Assembly: GCA_025232375.1 (NCBI GenBank)
Contig: CP060419.1
Coordinates: 1,115,001-1,179,000 of the forward strand
Direction of reading: 5' to 3'
From: Pseudoxanthomonas sp. NC8
GTDB taxonomy: Bacteria; Pseudomonadota; Gammaproteobacteria; Xanthomonadales; Xanthomonadaceae
Length of the DNA: 64,000 bases
Positions 1-8,132 of this stretch are shown here, in pieces. The translations under genes were made by a program, and so were the position numbers. Numbering within the stretch: position 1 is the first letter of the stretch; each line of letters starts with the position of its first letter. The notes below the pieces were generated by a model. That model was not told the DNA's origin and did no database searches. It was given only the letters and a program-made list of their open reading frames with translations.

Positions 1-985
1 CCTGCTTGACCAGCGCTTCCGGCAACGGCACGTAGTCGAGCTGCCGGGCCTGTGCGTCGCCGTTGGCGTAGACCCACTGGAAGAAGGTCTTGGCGTTCTT
101 GGCGCCAGCGGCGTTCTTGGGCTGCCGGTACATCAGGATGAAGTTGGTGGCGGTGATCGGTAAGGCGTTCTCGCCCGGGGCATTGGTCATGACCAGGTAG
201 AAGTCCTTGGCGTTGGCCCAGTCGGCGCTGGCGGCCGCGGCGGCGAAGGTCTCGTCGTTGGGCTGGACGAACTTGCCGGCGGCGTTCTTCAGCGAGGCAT
301 GGGCCAGCTTGTTCTGCAGCGCATACGACAGCTCGACGTAGCCGATGCCGCCCTTGATCTGCTTGACGTACGCGGCCACGCCCTCGTTGCCCTTGCCGCC
401 GATGCCGGCCGGCCACTGCACCGAAGTACCTTCACCGACCTTCTGCTTCCACTCCGGGCTGACCTTGGACAGGTAGTTGACGAAGTTGAAGGTGGTGCCC
501 GAGCCGTCGGAGCGGTGCACGACGGTGATCTTGGCGTCGGGCAGCTTCGCGCCCGGGTTCAGCGCGACGATCGCCGGGTCGTTCCACTTGGTGGTCTTGC
601 CCGGGAAGATGTTGGCCAGGGTCGCGCCGTCGAGCTTGAGCGCGCCGGGAGCAACGCCCGGCACGTTGAGGATCGGCACCACGCCGCCGATCACCGACGG
701 AAACTGGACCAGGCCGTGCTTGGCCAGTTCATCGGGCTTGAGCGGCGCGTCGGACGAGCCGAAGTCCACCGTCGCCGCCTTGATCTGGGCGATGCCGCCG
801 CCGGAGCCGATCGACTGGTAGTTGACCTTCTTGCCGGTGGCGGTGCTGTAGTCGGCCGACCACTTCGACATCACCGGGTAGATGAACGATGCGCCGGCGC
901 CGGTCACGTCGGCGGCCTGGGCGACGAAGGCGAACGAGGCGGCGAGCACGCCGGCCGCGACGCGGGTCTTGAGCGTCTGGATCAC
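1..985 (-). CDS. pstS: PstS, periplasmic phosphate-binding protein (3' end cut by window edge)
   Basis: Substrate-binding protein of the high-affinity phosphate ABC importer PstSCAB. It captures inorganic phosphate in the periplasm and delivers it to PstC/PstA. Translation from the GTG at 985 gives a clear Sec signal peptide ending in AQAA, then mature ADVTGAGASFIYPVMSKW and SIGSGGGIAQI, followed by GSSDAPL and HRSDGSGTTFNF, all hallmarks of PstS phosphate-contacting loops. About 328 codons are present in one frame and the C-terminus lies beyond base 1. A GGAG Shine-Dalgarno sits just upstream of the GTG. It follows the phosphate porin on the same strand, with a three-repeat Pho box between them, so PhoB control is very likely. 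Family assignment is secure; the GTG start is my choice, as no ATG fits the signal peptide. Confidence 0.93.
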   Translation of the reverse strand, partial: MIQTLKTRVAAGVLAASFAFVAQAADVTGAGASFIYPVMSKWSADYSTATGKKVNYQSIGSGGGIAQIKAATVDFGSSDAPLKPDELAKHGLVQFPSVIGGVVPILNVPGVAPGALKLDGATLANIFPGKTTKWNDPAIVALNPGAKLPDAKITVVHRSDGSGTTFNFVNYLSKVSPEWKQKVGEGTSVQWPAGIGGKGNEGVAAYVKQIKGGIGYVELSYALQNKLAHASLKNAAGKFVQPNDETFAAAAASADWANAKDFYLVMTNAPGENALPITATNFILMYRQPKNAAGAKNAKTFFQWVYANGDAQARQLDYVPLPEALVKQ

Positions 986-1046
986 TGGGGAGACTCCTGG
1001 GAAGGAAATTGCAGGGATACGCACGGCCGCATTGCATAACCGGGCG

Positions 1047-1075
1047 ATGACACCGGCATGTCGGTGCCGTGACAG
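1047..1075 (-). promoter_or_regulatory. Pho box (PhoB operator) in front of pstS
   Basis: Read on the minus strand there are three heptamers at exact 11-bp phasing: CTGTCAC, four bases, CCGACAT, four bases, GTGTCAT. The E. coli PhoB consensus is CTGTCA(T/C) repeated at 11 bp, so both sequence and spacing fit. It ends about 60 bases upstream of the pstS GTG, a normal operator position. Assignment rests on the motif alone. Confidence 0.7.
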
Positions 1076-1087
1076 CGGGATGACGGG

Positions 1088-1117
1088 GCCGGGAGGTCGC
1101 GCGCGGCGCCTCCCGGC
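1088..1117 (-). terminator. Inverted repeat after the porin gene, possible terminator or attenuator
   Basis: Arms GCCGGGAGG (1088-1096) and CCTCCCGGC (1109-1117) are perfect complements around a 12-base GC-rich loop. The hairpin lies just beyond the porin stop codon. No T-run follows on the minus strand, so termination would be weak; it may instead shield the porin mRNA 3' end. Confidence 0.4.
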
Positions 1118-1125
1118 GGTGCCAC

Positions 1126-2355
1126 TTACCAGTAGAACTGGGCGCGGGCTTCGATGATGTTCGGGTCGTCGTTGACCACCGCGCGCGCGCTGCTGCTGTA
1201 GCGGCTGCTGTCGACCATCACGTAGTTGACCGCGAACTTGAAGTTGGAGCGCCAGTACCAGTTCACGCCCAGCGTCCAGATGTCCTGCTTGCCGCCGAGC
1301 ACGCCGTCCACGCGCGGCGCGCCGCCCGGGGCCGACGGGGCCAGCAGGCTGCCGTCGTCGAGGTCGATGTTGTCGAAGCGCAGGCCCAGCTGCCACATGC
1401 CGCCGGCCGGCTCGTCAGGCAGGCCGGTGGTCGGCACGCCGGACTTGTAGCCCCAGCTTTCGCCGGTGATGTTCCACACGCCGCTGAGGTACCAGCCGTC
1501 GCCGCTGAAATCCTTGCTGCTGGCGCGATAGCGGCTCACGTCGGTCTTGTAGTACTCGCCCTGCACCTTGAACGGACCTGTGACCCAGAAGCTTTCCAGG
1601 CCCAGCGTGCTGACCCGGTCGGTGTCGGTCAGGTTGCCGGTATCGACCAGGCGCGTGGTGGTAAGGTCCGCGTTGGGACGCGCGCGCAGGCGCAGGGTGT
1701 CGGCGTCGGTGTCGTAGTCGACGTAGCTCAGGCCCAGGTGGAGGATGTTGCCGTTCTCGTTGATCGGCGCCCAGGTGCCGCGCGCGCCGAAGCCGCTGCC
1801 ATGGGCCAGGTTGCGGGTCAGCTCGCGGCCGAACACGCTGCCGGTGATGCTCCAGTTGTTGTCGCCCCAGCCGACCGCGCCACCGAGGCGGCGGGCCACG
1901 GCGTAGGTGTTGGTGACCGCGGCCTTGGAGATGAAGTCGTTGTTCTTGGTGCTGGACAGCTCCTCCAGGCTGTTGGGCTGCTTGTACTGGCCGAGCTGGA
2001 CGTAGGTGTTGGCGTTGCCACCGAACTTGTAGCGCGCATTGGTGTCCAGGTACTTGTTGGCCTTGGCGTCGTAGCCGAGGACCCATTCGACGTTGCCCGG
2101 GCCCTTGCCCTTGAGCACGAGTTCGGCGCGGCGCAGGTCGAATTCGCTGTCGTCACCGTCGCCGCCATTGGCGGTGGTGGTGCCGGCGTTGAGGTCCTGG
2201 ATGTCGTTGTCGAACCAGTTGCCGTCGGTATAGATAAGGCCTTCGAAGGTTACTTCGGAGCCGGCGATGACGTCGATGGCGATTTCGGCGTGCGCGGCGG
2301 GAGCGGCCATCGCGGCGAGCAGGGCGAGGCCGAGCGTGGAGCGGGAGAGTTTCAT
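1126..2355 (-). CDS. Phosphate/polyphosphate-selective porin, OprP/OprO family
   Basis: Outer-membrane beta-barrel porin for uptake of phosphate or polyphosphate anions. The intact 409-residue product has a signal peptide (MKLSRSTLGLALLAAM... cleaved after AHA), an N-terminal FDLRRAELVLKGK stretch typical of the OprP/OprO family, alternating beta-strand patterning throughout, and the C-terminal aromatic signature AQFYW read by the BAM assembly machinery. Length matches the family (about 400-440). It lies directly upstream of pstS on the same strand, so the two probably serve one phosphate-starvation response. Exact anion preference cannot be read from sequence. Confidence 0.88.
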   Translation of the reverse strand: MKLSRSTLGLALLAAMAAPAAHAEIAIDVIAGSEVTFEGLIYTDGNWFDNDIQDLNAGTTTANGGDGDDSEFDLRRAELVLKGKGPGNVEWVLGYDAKANKYLDTNARYKFGGNANTYVQLGQYKQPNSLEELSSTKNNDFISKAAVTNTYAVARRLGGAVGWGDNNWSITGSVFGRELTRNLAHGSGFGARGTWAPINENGNILHLGLSYVDYDTDADTLRLRARPNADLTTTRLVDTGNLTDTDRVSTLGLESFWVTGPFKVQGEYYKTDVSRYRASSKDFSGDGWYLSGVWNITGESWGYKSGVPTTGLPDEPAGGMWQLGLRFDNIDLDDGSLLAPSAPGGAPRVDGVLGGKQDIWTLGVNWYWRSNFKFAVNYVMVDSSRYSSSARAVVNDDPNIIEARAQFYW

Positions 2356-2400
2356 GTGGGTCTTATGGGCGGACGGGGAAGACGCCGCGCAGGCTAGGGC

Positions 2401-2424
2401 GTGAAGTTTGCGTAAATGTGACAG
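2401..2424 (-). promoter_or_regulatory. Possible degenerate Pho box upstream of the porin
   Basis: On the minus strand CTGTCAC is followed by ATTT and ACGCAAA, which keeps the 7-4-7 spacing of a Pho box. Only the first half-site matches the consensus; the second is poor. It lies 46 bases upstream of the porin ATG. Suggested mainly by context. Confidence 0.3.
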
Positions 2425-2484
2425 CGCTGACTTAATTTCCGTGGGGTGACGCGTCGATGACAGTACCGGCGCCGCTGCGCGGCC

Positions 2485-3120
2485 TCAGTCGACGGTCTTG
2501 TCCCGGTAGCGGCACAGGTCGCGGACCACGCACTGCGGGCAGTCGGGCTTGCGCGCCTTGCACACGTAACGGCCATGCAGGATCAGCCAGTGGTGGGCGT
2601 CGTGCAGGAACTCCGCCGGCACGCGCCGGAGCAGCGCGTCCTCCACCGCGCGCACGTCCTTGCCCGGGGCCAGGCCGGTACGGTTGGCGACCCGGAAGAT
2701 ATGCGTGTCCACGGCCATGGTCGGTTCGCCGAAGGCGGTGTTGAGCACCACGTTGGCGGTCTTGCGGCCCACGCCGGGCAGTGCTTCCAGTGCGTCGCGG
2801 TCATGCGGCACTTCGCCGCCATGGCGATCGACCAGGATCCGGCAGGTGGCGATCACGTTCTTCGCCTTGGCGTTGAACAGGCCGATGGTGGCGATGTGCT
2901 TCCTCAGTCCTTCCTCGCCGAGGTCGAGGATCGCCTGCGGCGTGTTGGCGAGCGGATACAGGCGCCGGGTGGCCCTGTTCACGCCGACGTCGGTGGCCTG
3001 CGCCGACAGGATCACCGCGACCAGCAGTTCGAACGGGGTCGAGTACTCGAGTTCGGTGGTCGGATGCGGATCCAGTTCGCGCAGGCGGACGAACATCTCC
3101 TGCACGTCGGCGGCCGGCAT
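2485..3120 (-). CDS. nth: Endonuclease III, base-excision repair glycosylase/AP lyase
   Basis: Removes oxidised pyrimidines (thymine glycol, 5-hydroxycytosine) and nicks the resulting abasic site. The intact 211-residue product has the helix-hairpin-helix LPGVGRKTANVVLN with the catalytic lysine, the catalytic aspartate in AVDTHIFRVANR, and a C-terminal 4Fe-4S cluster loop with cysteines spaced C-x6-C-x2-C-x5-C (CKARKPDC, CPQC, CVVRDLC). Length equals E. coli Nth (211). The upstream gene's TGA overlaps this ATG by one base (TGATG), so translation is probably coupled. Confidence 0.97.
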   Translation of the reverse strand: MPAADVQEMFVRLRELDPHPTTELEYSTPFELLVAVILSAQATDVGVNRATRRLYPLANTPQAILDLGEEGLRKHIATIGLFNAKAKNVIATCRILVDRHGGEVPHDRDALEALPGVGRKTANVVLNTAFGEPTMAVDTHIFRVANRTGLAPGKDVRAVEDALLRRVPAEFLHDAHHWLILHGRYVCKARKPDCPQCVVRDLCRYRDKTVD

Positions 3121-3596
3121 CAGGGTCGCGCGCGACGGGGTCTGCCTGCGCGGCGCGGTCTTCGCGGCGACACATTTCCGCGCGACCGCGCGGCGGTTGC
3201 GCCTTCATCCGTCCTTCCGTCCCGCGGGCGCGCGCGGGCCCGCGCCAGCGCGGCGGCGGCGGCGGCCGGCAGGCCGGGAACCGAGGCTGCGACCGGTGCT
3301 TCCGCTTCGGGGCCGGGCACGATCGATGCCTCGGCGCGCGGCGCGCGGCGCGCGGCGCGTTCGGCGGCGCGGCGCGACAGCCGTGCCTCGCGGGAGCGGT
3401 AGCGTGCACGCGCGTCCTGGGCCGTGCGCAGCTGTTCCTGGATCGCCCGGATCGGTGCGTCATCGGCGTCGTGCGTGGCCACGTAGTCCATCAGCCCGGC
3501 CTGCAGTGCGGCGTCGACGTCGCCGGACTGCAGCAGCGCGCGCAGCCGGGCACCGAGGGCGTCACGGGGAATGCCGGTGTCCGCGCGCCGGGTCAT
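3120..3596 (-). CDS. Hypothetical Ala/Arg-rich protein upstream of nth
   Basis: I do not recognise a characterised family. The 158-residue product begins MTRRADTGIPRDALGARL, continues with a helical segment containing AALQAGLMDYVATHDADD, and ends in a long Arg/Ala/Pro-rich tail with runs such as PAAAAAALARARARP. It lies between an enoyl-CoA hydratase (20-bp gap) and nth (one-base overlap), so it is probably co-transcribed. Similar short uncharacterised proteins sit before nth in related genomes, from memory. The basic tail could be affected by a sequencing indel, since its last 30 residues are unusually arginine-rich. Confidence 0.6.
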   Translation of the reverse strand: MTRRADTGIPRDALGARLRALLQSGDVDAALQAGLMDYVATHDADDAPIRAIQEQLRTAQDARARYRSREARLSRRAAERAARRAPRAEASIVPGPEAEAPVAASVPGLPAAAAAALARARARPRDGRTDEGATAARSRGNVSPRRPRRAGRPRRARP

Positions 3597-3615
3597 GGCA
3601 GGTGCGCCGGCAAGG

Positions 3616-4394
3616 TCAGCGGTTGTGGAAGCGCGGCTTGCGCTTTTCCAGAATGCGGCGGTGCCTTCGCGCATGTCTTCGCTGGCGAAGAGCAGGGCGA
3701 ACTGCGCGGTCTCGAACTGCAGGCCTTCCTCGATCGCGCATTCGCCGCCGAGCACCACGGCGTCGAGCACCCCGCGCAGGGCCAGTGGCGCCGCCGTGGC
3801 CAGCTGCGCGGCCAGTTTCATGGTTTCGGTTTCCAGTTCGGCGGCCGGCACGACCCGGTTGACCAGCCCCAGCTGCAGTGCGCGGGGGCATCGACCGGCG
3901 CCCCGAGCAGGCACAGTTCCAGCGCGGCGGCGCGGCCGGCCGGCAGGCGCAGCAGGCGCTGGGTGCCGCCGAACCCGGGGATCAGCCCCAGGTTCACTTC
4001 CGGCTGGCCCATGGGCGCTGTCGGCGGCGATGCGCAGATGGCAGGCCATCGCCAGTTGAGCCGCCGCCGGGGCGTAGCCGTTCACCATTGCGACGACGGG
4101 CTTGGGCATCCGCTCGATCCGGCGCATCAGGCGCTGGCCGAGCAGGGAGAACTCGCGGCCTTCGATCGCGGTCAGCCCATTCATCTCGGCGATGTCGGCA
4201 CCGGCCACGAACGCCTTGGGCCCGCTGCCGGTCAGGACGACGACCCGCACCCCGGGGTCGGCGGCGGCTGCGGTGAAGGCCGCGTCCAGCGCTTCCAGGG
4301 TCTGCCGGTTCAGCGCGTTCAGCTTGTCGGGGCGGTCGACCGTGAGGATGCGGACGCCGTCGGCATCGCGGCTGGCAACGGGGCTGTCCGTCAT
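3616..4394 (-). CDS. Enoyl-CoA hydratase/isomerase (crotonase family), frame broken three times
   Basis: Crotonase-fold enzyme adding water across 2-enoyl-CoA in fatty-acid or amino-acid catabolism. It starts [17 protein letters not shown] at 4394 behind AGGAG. Visible motifs are [11 protein letters not shown], the oxyanion-hole segment [29 protein letters not shown], then [14 protein letters not shown] with the family's catalytic region, and a C-terminus [10 protein letters not shown] ending at the TGA at 3616. These pieces lie in different frames, joined at about 4015, 3890 and 3650; the 3650 break is a lost C in CCTGG. Reconstructed length about 259 matches the family. I regard it as a functional gene with sequencing errors. 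Confidence 0.85.
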
Positions 4395-4562
4395 CGGGGG
4401 CTCCTGGTCGGGAAAGTGAAGGCCGCGGGCGGAACTTCCCGCCACCGGGGCGGTCGTAAAACCCGACCCGCGCTGGCGGGCCGCCAGTGCGGCGGCTATC
4501 CTAGCGCGTCCGCTACTGCCGGCACCCACCCCCGGCGCCACCCCTCCCCGGAGAAGATCTAG

Positions 4563-5269
4563 ATGAAGTTGCGTCCGATCGCTGTCGCCGTTGCGGCCCT
4601 GGCGCAGCCGGCAGTGCATTCGCCCAGGACACCACGTCCGAGAAGGGCAAGCTGAGCTATTACTTCGGCTACGACTACGGCAACAACAACCTGGCCGAAC
4701 TGCAGGGCCGCGGCGAGCAGATCGACACCGCGTCCGTGATCAAGGGCCTGCAGGATGCCCTGGCCAAGAAGCAGCCGGCGCTCACCGCCGACCAGCTCAA
4801 GCCGGCGCTGGAAGCGTTCCAGAAGCGCGAGCAAGCGCGCGCCCAGCAGGCCAAGGCGGCGTACGACAAGGCCGCGGGCGAGAACAAGACCAAGTCCGAC
4901 CAGTTCCTTGGCCGCGAACAAGGCCAAGGCCGGCGTGCAGACCCTGCCGGGCGGCGTGCAGTACCGCGTGCTGGAGACCGGCACCGGCGCCAAGCCGACC
5001 TATAGGCCAGCACCGTCCAGCTGGAAGTTTCCGGTCCGTACCCGTTCGGCCAGCGTCCGGAGCAGGCGCGTCCGGCCCAGCAGATCCCGGGCATCAAGCT
5101 GAGCGAAGTCGAGATGGCCGCCATGCGCGAAGTGCTGGCGCAGATGCCGGCCGGCTCGAAGTGGGAAGTGGCGCTGCCGCCGGAAAAGGCCTATGGCGCC
5201 GATCCGCGCACCGGCTTCCCGCCGAACGTTGCCGTGGTGTTCGAGATCAAGCTGGTCTCGGTCAAGTAA
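4563..5269 (+). CDS. FKBP-type peptidyl-prolyl cis-trans isomerase, periplasmic (FkpA/Mip type), frameshifted
   Basis: Accelerates proline isomerisation during folding of exported proteins. The pieces read as a signal peptide (MKLRPIAVAVAALA... FAQ), an N-terminal helical dimerisation segment (KLSYYFGYDYGNNNLAE, LKPALEAFQKREQARAQQ), then an FKBP domain with GVQTLPGGVQYRVLETGTG, ending PPNVAVVFEIKLVSVK. Mip/FkpA proteins share this order. Three indels break the frame: a lost C at 4602 (CCTGG), CCTTGG for CCTGG at 4916, and CTATAGG at 5000. A little of the FKBP core near 5006 may be missing, because the usual DGTVFDSS region is not visible. Confidence 0.85.
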
Positions 5270-5295
5270 TACACGCCCGTACAGCGTTATCCCTT

Positions 5296-5320
5296 CTGCG
5301 CCGGCTCCATGCCGGCGCAG
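5296..5320 (+). terminator. Rho-independent terminator after the FKBP gene
   Basis: Perfect 10-bp arms CTGCGCCGGC and GCCGGCGCAG enclose the loop TCCAT, followed by TCGTTT. It lies 27 bases after the FKBP stop codon. Confidence 0.65.
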
Positions 5321-5375
5321 TCGTTTCTGCTGGCGCGAACCGCGCTACGCTTCGCTCCAACATGTGCGCCTTCCC

Positions 5376-5597
5376 GTGCTGTCGATCCCGTTCCCGCCGA
5401 CATCTCCGCCTGCAAGCGGCGCCGCCGTGCCATCCAGCCCCTGCGTGCGGGTGTGCCGCATCGAGGCCGATGGCCTGTGCCGTGGCTGCCTGCGGACCGG
5501 CGAGGAGATCGCGCTCTGGTCGCGGCTGGACGAGCACGAGCGCCAGCAGCTGATGAAGACCGTGCTGGCCGATCGTGTGCGCGCGAAGTTCGGTTTT
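5376..5597 (+). CDS. DUF1289 small cysteine-rich domain, in frame with the following Nudix gene
   Basis: DUF1289 domains are short four-cysteine modules of unknown role. Here SSPCVRVCRIEADGLCRGC gives the CxxxC...CxxC pattern, followed by RTGEEIALWSRLDEHERQQL, a textbook DUF1289. The likely start is the GTG at 5376. No stop codon separates it from the Nudix segment: the frame runs through RAKFGF into MDRLVERERIS at 5598. DUF1289 proteins normally stop after about 60-70 residues, so either this is a true fusion or an indel near 5595 (TTTTATGG, one of the error signatures here) has removed the stop. Confidence 0.6.
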
Positions 5598-6222
5598 ATG
5601 GACCGGCTGGTCGAGCGCGAACGCATCAGCGGCGTGCTGTACCCGTTGCGGCAACCGCCGCCGGGCGACGGCTGGAACCGCTCCGAACTGGACGACCTGC
5701 TGTCGCCGGCAACCCCCGTCGCCGAAGCCGCGGTGCTGGTCGGCCTGGTGCCGCGCGCCGGCATCGGCACGCAGGTGCTGTTGACCCGCCGCACCGACGG
5801 ACTCCGCCACCATGGTGGGTAAGGTCAGTTTTCCCGGCGGCCGGGTCGAGCGCGAGGATGCCGGCGCGCTCGGCGCCGCGTTGCGCGAGAGCCACGAGGA
5901 AATCGCGCTGGAAGGGCGTAAGGTGGCGCCGCTGGGCTACCTCGATCCGTTCCTCACGGTGAGCGGGTTCCGCGTCACTCCGGTGGTGGCGGCGATCGAT
6001 CCGGACTACGTGCCGCGCCCGCATCCGGGCGAGGTGGCCGAAGTGTTCGAGGTGCCGCTCGACTTCCTGATGGCGGCCTCGCACCTGCACCATAAGGTGG
6101 AGATTGATTTCCGTGGTCGCCGCCGCAGCGTGCTCGAATACGACTGGCCCGGCCAGCGCATCTGGGGCGCAACCGCGGCGATCCTGTACAACCTGAGGCG
6201 ACGGCTGGAGGAGGGCGCATGA
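5598..6222 (+). CDS. Nudix hydrolase, CoA pyrophosphatase type (NudL/YeaB-like), one frameshift
   Basis: Hydrolyses coenzyme A or a related nucleotide diphosphate derivative to the phosphopantetheine moiety and 3',5'-ADP. After MDRLVERERISGVLYPLRQ comes VLLTRRTDGLRHHGG, then in another frame VSFPGGRVERED and ALRESHEEIAL, which together form the Nudix box with its metal-binding RE..EE. YVPRPHPGEVAEVFEVPLDFL and FRGRRRSVLEYDWPGQRIWG are typical of the CoA-pyrophosphatase branch. The break is GGGTAAGG (5817-5824) where GGCCAGG would restore HHGGQVSFPGG. Its TGA overlaps the next gene's ATG (ATGA). Confidence 0.85.
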
Positions 6223-7089
6223 GCGATCACGAGGGACCGTGGACAACGCTGGTGACGGTGCGGGCGCTGGCGGCGGCGCTGGGAGGTGACGGCGTGCGGG
6301 TGCTCGATGCCCGCGCGGTGCTGTCGGATCCGTCCGCCGGCGCAACCGCGTTCGCCGCTTCGCACGTGCCCGGCGCGGTGCACGCGGACCTGGATCGCGA
6401 CCTGTCCGACCATTCGTTGGCCGGGCAGGGCCGGCACCCGCTGCCCGGTGCCAGCGCCTTCGCCCGCCGCGTCGGCCAGTGGGGCATCGGCCCACGGCAC
6501 CAGGTCGTGGTCTACGACGCCGGCGACGGCAGCATGGCCGCCGCGCGCGCGTGGTGGCTGCTGAAGCTTCTCGGCCATGAACGCGTGGCCGTTCTCGATG
6601 GCGGGCTGGCGGCATGGCGTGCCGCTGGCCTTCCCGAAACCGATGGGGCCGATGCGCCGCCGGCGCTGGCGCCGTATCCCTCGTCCGGTTTCGATCGAGC
6701 CCGCATCGCCGGTGCCGACGAGGTGTCGGCGCGCCTGGGGCGAGGCGCCGGGCTGGCTGTTCGATGCGCGCGGTGGCGAACGCTTCCGCGGCGAGGTCGA
6801 GCCCATCGATCCGGTCGCCGGGCACGTCCCAGGCGCGCTCAACCGGCCCTTCGCGGCGAACCTGCGCGACGGGCGCTTCCGTTCCGCGGAGGAGTTGCGA
6901 GGGGAGCTTGTACCGCTGCTGCACGGCCGCCAGCCGGCCGAGGCGGTGCTGATGTGCGGTTCGGGCGTGACCGCCTGCCATCTGCTGCTGGCGATGGAAC
7001 ATGCCGGCCTGGCCGGGGCCAAGGTCTATGCCGGTTCGTGGAGCGGCTGGATTGCCGATCCGGCGCGACCGGTCGCTACCGGCATGTAG
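6219..7089 (+). CDS. sseA: Sulfurtransferase, 3-mercaptopyruvate/thiosulfate type, two rhodanese domains
   Basis: Transfers sulfane sulfur from 3-mercaptopyruvate or thiosulfate to a thiol acceptor or cyanide. The N-terminal inactive rhodanese domain includes RVLDARAVLSDPSAG and ASHVPGAVHADLDRDLSD; the C-terminal catalytic domain has LFDARGGERFRGEVEPID, HVPGALNRPF and the active-site loop CGSGVTACH, where CGSG(V/I)TA marks mercaptopyruvate sulfurtransferases. About 290 residues, as expected. A single +1 shift at about 6742 (an extra G after CCTGG) separates the domains. Start overlaps the Nudix stop, so the genes are probably co-transcribed. Confidence 0.88.
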
Positions 7090-7127
7090 CGAGACCCCAC
7101 CGGGCCCGCGGTTCCGATCCGTGCGCA

Positions 7128-7156
7128 TGCCGGAGCCGATTGACCGGGCTCCGGCA
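7128..7156 (+). terminator. Strong inverted repeat between convergent sulfurtransferase and SDR genes
   Basis: Perfect 10-bp arms TGCCGGAGCC and GGCTCCGGCA with a 9-base loop lie between two convergent genes, where a terminator serving either strand would be expected. No clear T-run follows on either side. The rest of 7090-7253 shows nothing recognisable. Confidence 0.4.
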
Positions 7157-7253
7157 CCACGCAGTACGCGCAACCGGTCGCGCCGCGACCCTGCAGTCCG
7201 CCACGCGGGCGCACGCCTGGCGCCGCACCGGGGCTGCCGTGGACGGTGGCGGC

Positions 7254-8030
7254 CTACAGCATCATTCCGCCCGATGCCTCGATCCGCTGCGCATTGATCC
7301 AGCCGGTGCCCGGCGCCAGCAGCGCGGCGACCACCGCGCCGATGTCGTCGGGCAGACCAACCCGGCCCGGGGCGGTCTGCGAGGCGATGAGGGCGTTGAC
7401 CTGGGCGTTGTCACGCACCGTGCCGCCGCCGAAGTCGGTCTCGATCGCGCCCGGTGCGAGCGTATTGACGCTGATTCCGCGCTCGCCCAGTTCCTTGGTA
7501 AGGTAGCGGGTGAGCACTTCGATCCCGCCCTTCATCGTGGCGTAGGCGGCGTAGCCGGGAAGCGCGAACCGCGCCAGTCCGCTGGACACGTTGAGGATGC
7601 GGCCGCCGTCTGCGATCAGGGGCAGCAGCGCCTGGGTGAGGAAGAACGGTCCTTTGAGGTGGATCTTCACCAGTTCGTCGAACTGTGCCTCGCTCGTCTC
7701 GGCGAAGGCGGCATGGATGCCGGTGCCGGCGTTGTTGACCAGGTGGTCGAAGCGCTCGCGGCCCCAGCCGGACAGCACCTGGCGGACCTGCGTGGCGAAG
7801 GCCGGGAAGCTGGCGCTGTCGGCCACGTCCAGGGCCAGCACGGCGGCGCGGCGGCCGAGGGCGCGGATCTGCGCGGCGGCCGCCTCCGCCGCTGCGGCCT
7901 CGCTGCGGTAGGTCAGGATCAGGTCGCTCCTGGCTGGCCAGATGCAGGGCTGCATTGCGGCCGAGTCCGCGGCTTCCGCCGGTGATGGGGCGATGGGGGC
8001 GTGGTGGGGGGACGGTGAACGCGTGCTCAT
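7254..8030 (-). CDS. Short-chain dehydrogenase/reductase (SDR), N-terminal frame damaged
   Basis: Classical SDR oxidoreductase using NAD(P)H; substrate unknown. In-frame motifs are NNAGTG (the NNAG motif), VSSGLARFALPGYAAYATMK containing the catalytic Ser and YxxxK, and VNTLAPGAIETDF. The C-terminus ends EASGGMML. The Rossmann glycine motif TGGSRGLGRNAALHLA is present but in another frame at about 7930-7990, so at least two indels lie in the first 40 codons, one at a CCAGG near 7935. About 258 residues, normal for the family. It is divergent from a LysR regulator, which probably controls it. Confidence 0.85.
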   Translation of the reverse strand: MSTRSPSPHHAPIAPSPAEAADSAAMQPCIWPARSDLILTYRSEAAAAEAAAAQIRALGRRAAVLALDVADSASFPAFATQVRQVLSGWGRERFDHLVNNAGTGIHAAFAETSEAQFDELVKIHLKGPFFLTQALLPLIADGGRILNVSSGLARFALPGYAAYATMKGGIEVLTRYLTKELGERGISVNTLAPGAIETDFGGGTVRDNAQVNALIASQTAPGRVGLPDDIGAVVAALLAPGTGWINAQRIEASGGMML

Positions 8031-8085
8031 GTCGGTGGCTCCGGTGGTGGGTGCAAGGCAGGGTATTGAGTGGCCACCAGCGGAT

Positions 8086-8109
8086 AAACTGACAAGATGT
8101 GATCAGTTT
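8086..8109. promoter_or_regulatory. Candidate LysR-type operator between SDR and LysR genes
   Basis: Perfect 7-bp inverted repeat AAACTGA / TCAGTTT with a 10-base spacer, in the 102-bp divergent intergenic region, 24 bases before the LysR start. LysR-type proteins bind dyads of this kind between their own gene and a divergent target. It is AT-rich against the background. Function inferred from position. Confidence 0.55.
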
Positions 8110-8132
8110 GTTCGCAGTATGGAGACAATCCC

